A DNA stretch of 26,362 nt from an uncultured Prevotella sp. (GTDB taxonomy: Bacteria; Bacteroidota; Bacteroidia; Bacteroidales; Bacteroidaceae), in assembly GCA_905234355.1 (NCBI GenBank), contig CAJOHP010000005.1, positions 1-26,362 on the forward strand, in the 5' to 3' direction. The notes below the pieces were generated by a model. The model had not been told where the DNA came from, did no database searches, and saw only the letters and a list, made by a program, of their open reading frames with translations. The first letter of the stretch is position 1. Each line of letters begins with the position of its first letter. This document shows positions 24,738-26,362 of this stretch, piece by piece. The translations under genes and the position numbers were made by a program.

Positions 24738-24860
24738 TTTACCCCCTAAACGAGCCTCCGCTACCGTCTAAACGAGCCGGCTCTACCCCCTAGCCGACCC
24801 TCTGCTACCCCCTAAACGGGGCTCGTTTAGGGGGTAGCCGAGGCTCGTTTAGGGGGTAAA
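24738..24860. repeat. Nested direct and inverted repeats of an 18-bp unit
   Basis: The unit CTACCCCCTAAACGAGCC appears directly near 24739 (with TT for CT at its start), 24761 (one change group) and 24783 (degenerate). It then appears as a perfect 15-base-pair hairpin (24804-24818 with 24824-24838, 5-base loop), and inverted at 24842-24859. The outermost copies are also inverted with respect to each other over about 20 bases. The array lies behind the gyrB promoter and after the end of the carbonic-anhydrase-like gene, which converges toward it from the right on the same strand as gyrB. Confidence 0.9.
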
Positions 24861-24980
24861 GCGGAAAGATTCCAAACTTGAATGCACAACACTCTCATTA
24901 TCAACGGATTGTAAAAGCGTTGTTGTTATGCATATATGCAGGTCTGTGGGGGCGTATGGTGCGCCGCCGTCGGAGTGGGA
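24861..24980. other. Short gap downstream of the gamma-carbonic-anhydrase-like gene
   Basis: No gene is supported. The stretch holds the 12-base palindrome TGCATATATGCA (24929-24940) and GC-rich sequence next to the stop codon. No clear terminator is visible apart from the repeat array farther left. Confidence 0.5.
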
Positions 24981-25490
24981 TTACTCGGCCTCGAGATAGT
25001 CCTTGGCGTAGCCCACGTAGTGTGCGGCATAGGCCTCGGCCATGCCGGGTTTGGCCATCTTGATAAACTTGGCGGGCACGCCTCCCCAGAGCTCGTGAGG
25101 CCCCACCTTGGTGCCCTGCAGCACGAGTGCGCCCGCGGCGATGATGGCCCCCGGGCCTATCTCGGCATTGTCGAGCACGGTGCTGTTCATGCCTATGAGT
25201 GCCCCGTCGTGTATGGTGCATGCATGTACGCAGGCGCAGTGGCCTATGGTGACGTCGTTGCCTATGACGGTGGGGCCTGTAGTGTTGGTCACGTGCACCA
25301 CGGCCCCGTCCTGCACGTTGCTGCGGTGGCCCATGGTGATGGGGGCCACGTCGCCGCGCACCACGGCGCCGAACCAGATGGAACACTCGTCGCCCATGGT
25401 CACATCGCCCACAATGGCGGCGTTTTCGCTGAAGTAGCAGTCGCGTCCCCATCGGGGCGACATGCCTTTGTATGATTTAATGATTGGCAT
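24981..25490 (-). CDS. Gamma-carbonic-anhydrase-like left-handed beta-helix protein
   Basis: The 169-residue protein consists of hexapeptide repeats (for example IVGDVTMGDECSIWFGAVVRGD, in shorter pieces IVGDVT and IGPGAIIAAGALV) ending in a C-terminal helix. Three His residues fit the zinc ligands of the gamma class: H66 in DGAVVHV, and H84 and H89 in IGHCACVHAC, with the same five-residue spacing as His117/His122 of the archaeal enzyme Cam. The long acidic loop of Cam with its proton-shuttle Glu is absent, as in YrdA/PaaY-type proteins, so carbonic anhydrase activity is possible but not assured. The start lies inside the end of the upstream acyltransferase gene (14-base overlap), showing co-translation. 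Confidence 0.9.
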   Translation of the reverse strand: MPIIKSYKGMSPRWGRDCYFSENAAIVGDVTMGDECSIWFGAVVRGDVAPITMGHRSNVQDGAVVHVTNTTGPTVIGNDVTIGHCACVHACTIHDGALIGMNSTVLDNAEIGPGAIIAAGALVLQGTKVGPHELWGGVPAKFIKMAKPGMAEAYAAHYVGYAKDYLEAE

Positions 25491-26362
25491 TGCTGTCGCG
25501 ATAGATTACTTTGTTGGCGCCGCTGGTGATGCGCAGCGCTTCGGGGTGGTTGGCTATGAAGGAGTCGATGTGGCGCACGCGCTTCTCTTCGAGTATCTCG
25601 TCGACGGCGATGAGTATGCCCGTCTCCTCGACGTCGCCGAAGCCGTAGTTGATGGCTGTGCCGAAGAGCTTCATGGTGGGCGAGAGGCTCATGTAGGCAT
25701 TGACCAGCGGGGGTATGTTGTAGCCCAGGCGGCGTATCTCGCGGTTCAGTATCTTGTAGTCCTCGCGGAAGTCGTCTTCGTGGAAGAGGGCGGCCAGCTC
25801 GTCTTCCGGTGTCTCTATCTTGAGCGGTTTGAGGGGTATGACGAGCCGCTCCTTGTCGTCGAAGTGCTTCTTGAGGAAATAGAGTATCATGTCGCGTCCC
25901 TCGCGGATGTATGACGGATACATGGTCATCTTGCCGAAGAAGTAGCGCACGTTGGGCTTGACGACGGTGAGGGCGCCGAGCCCGTCCCAGAGGTTGTCGA
26001 GTGCAAAGAGGCTTTTCGAGCCCATGCGCGACGACTGGTAGGGCAGTGAGACGAAGGAGCGGCCTAGCTCGATGGTGTAGGGCATGTATTCGTCGAGAAA
26101 CCTCTTGGAGAAGTGGAACATGTGGCTGGTGGCCAGCTGCGGCTGCCCGTGGTCGTCCATCTGCCACTTGGTGCCTTCCAGATAGCGGTAGCCTCCGATG
26201 ATTTCCTCGGCCTGCGGGTTCCAGACGATGAGCTGCTTGTAGCAGTTGTCCGAGGTGTCGAACTCGTCGATGTCGCAGTCCTTACCTGTGCCGCCGCCTG
26301 CCTCACGGAACGCTATCTCGCGCAGCCGGCCTATCTCGCGCATGACGTTGGGGGCGTTGTGT
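25477..26362 (-). CDS. GNAT-fold N-acyltransferase (OlsB/GlsB-like), 5' end beyond window
   Basis: The frame is open to the right edge, with about 294 residues visible; an internal Met at 26343 is probably not the start because the codons before it read HNAPNV and fit the family. The visible N-terminal block VMREIGRLREIAFREAGGGTG and IGGYRYLEG are typical of the Acetyltransf_5/hemolysin-type group, which includes ornithine-lipid OlsB and the glycine-lipid enzyme GlsB of Bacteroides. Such enzymes transfer a 3-hydroxyacyl group from acyl-ACP to an amino acid. Whether this one makes glycine lipids is inference; a PlsC-like partner gene upstream would support it. It overlaps the next gene by 14 bases. 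Confidence 0.82.
   Translation of the reverse strand, partial: HNAPNVMREIGRLREIAFREAGGGTGKDCDIDEFDTSDNCYKQLIVWNPQAEEIIGGYRYLEGTKWQMDDHGQPQLATSHMFHFSKRFLDEYMPYTIELGRSFVSLPYQSSRMGSKSLFALDNLWDGLGALTVVKPNVRYFFGKMTMYPSYIREGRDMILYFLKKHFDDKERLVIPLKPLKIETPEDELAALFHEDDFREDYKILNREIRRLGYNIPPLVNAYMSLSPTMKLFGTAINYGFGDVEETGILIAVDEILEEKRVRHIDSFIANHPEALRITSGANKVIYRDSNANH

Noticed and set aside
24929..24940. Palindrome TGCATATATGCA as an operator
   Set aside because: It lies downstream of a gene with no promoter near it, and short AT-rich palindromes arise by chance.

Overview
The window is a GC-rich chromosomal segment of a member of the Bacteroidota, most likely Bacteroidales and close to Prevotellaceae. 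Three things point there: promoters with the Bacteroidota -7 element TAnnTTTG instead of E. coli -10 boxes, A-rich leaders without Shine-Dalgarno sequences in front of most genes, and the content and order of the cell-wall cluster. The genus call is inference; no rRNA gene is present.

Region 1 (1-4172, minus strand) is an envelope operon read right to left: a SpoIIM/DUF95 membrane protein, a DUF4129 protein, a DUF4350 protein broken by a frameshift, a MoxR-type AAA+ ATPase, and the start of a DUF58 protein cut by the window edge. This is the MoxR/DUF58 arrangement that precedes VWA (Bat-type) proteins in Bacteroidota. An RDD membrane protein (4279-4998) is transcribed divergently from a shared, partly palindromic promoter region.

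Region 2 (5021-21271, plus strand) is the complete division and cell wall (dcw) cluster: mraZ, rsmH, ftsL-like, ftsI (PASTA-containing PBP), murE, mraY, murD, ftsW, murG, murC, ftsQ, ftsA, ftsZ. Together they make lipid II (MurE, MurC, MurD, MraY, MurG), polymerise and crosslink it at the septum (FtsW, FtsI), and build the Z ring and divisome (FtsZ, FtsA, FtsQ, FtsL). MurE carries the DNPR motif of meso-diaminopimelate enzymes. murF and ddl are absent from the cluster. Three 10-bp direct repeats resembling MraZ boxes lie just upstream of the mraZ -7 element.

Region 3 (21272-26362) holds a structured repeat region after ftsZ, a lone AraC-family regulator (plus strand), then on the minus strand gyrB with a good promoter, a nested inverted-repeat array, a gamma-carbonic-anhydrase-like hexapeptide protein, and a 5'-truncated GNAT acyltransferase of the OlsB/GlsB type that overlaps it.

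The protein-coding content is largely housekeeping. The least explained material is in the gaps: at least five families of short intergenic repeats (7-bp, 9-bp, 22-bp, an 18-bp nested inverted array, and a 16-bp hairpin family). Two of these families occur twice in the window, and one is translated into the tail of a protein. No clearly novel defence or mobile system was found.
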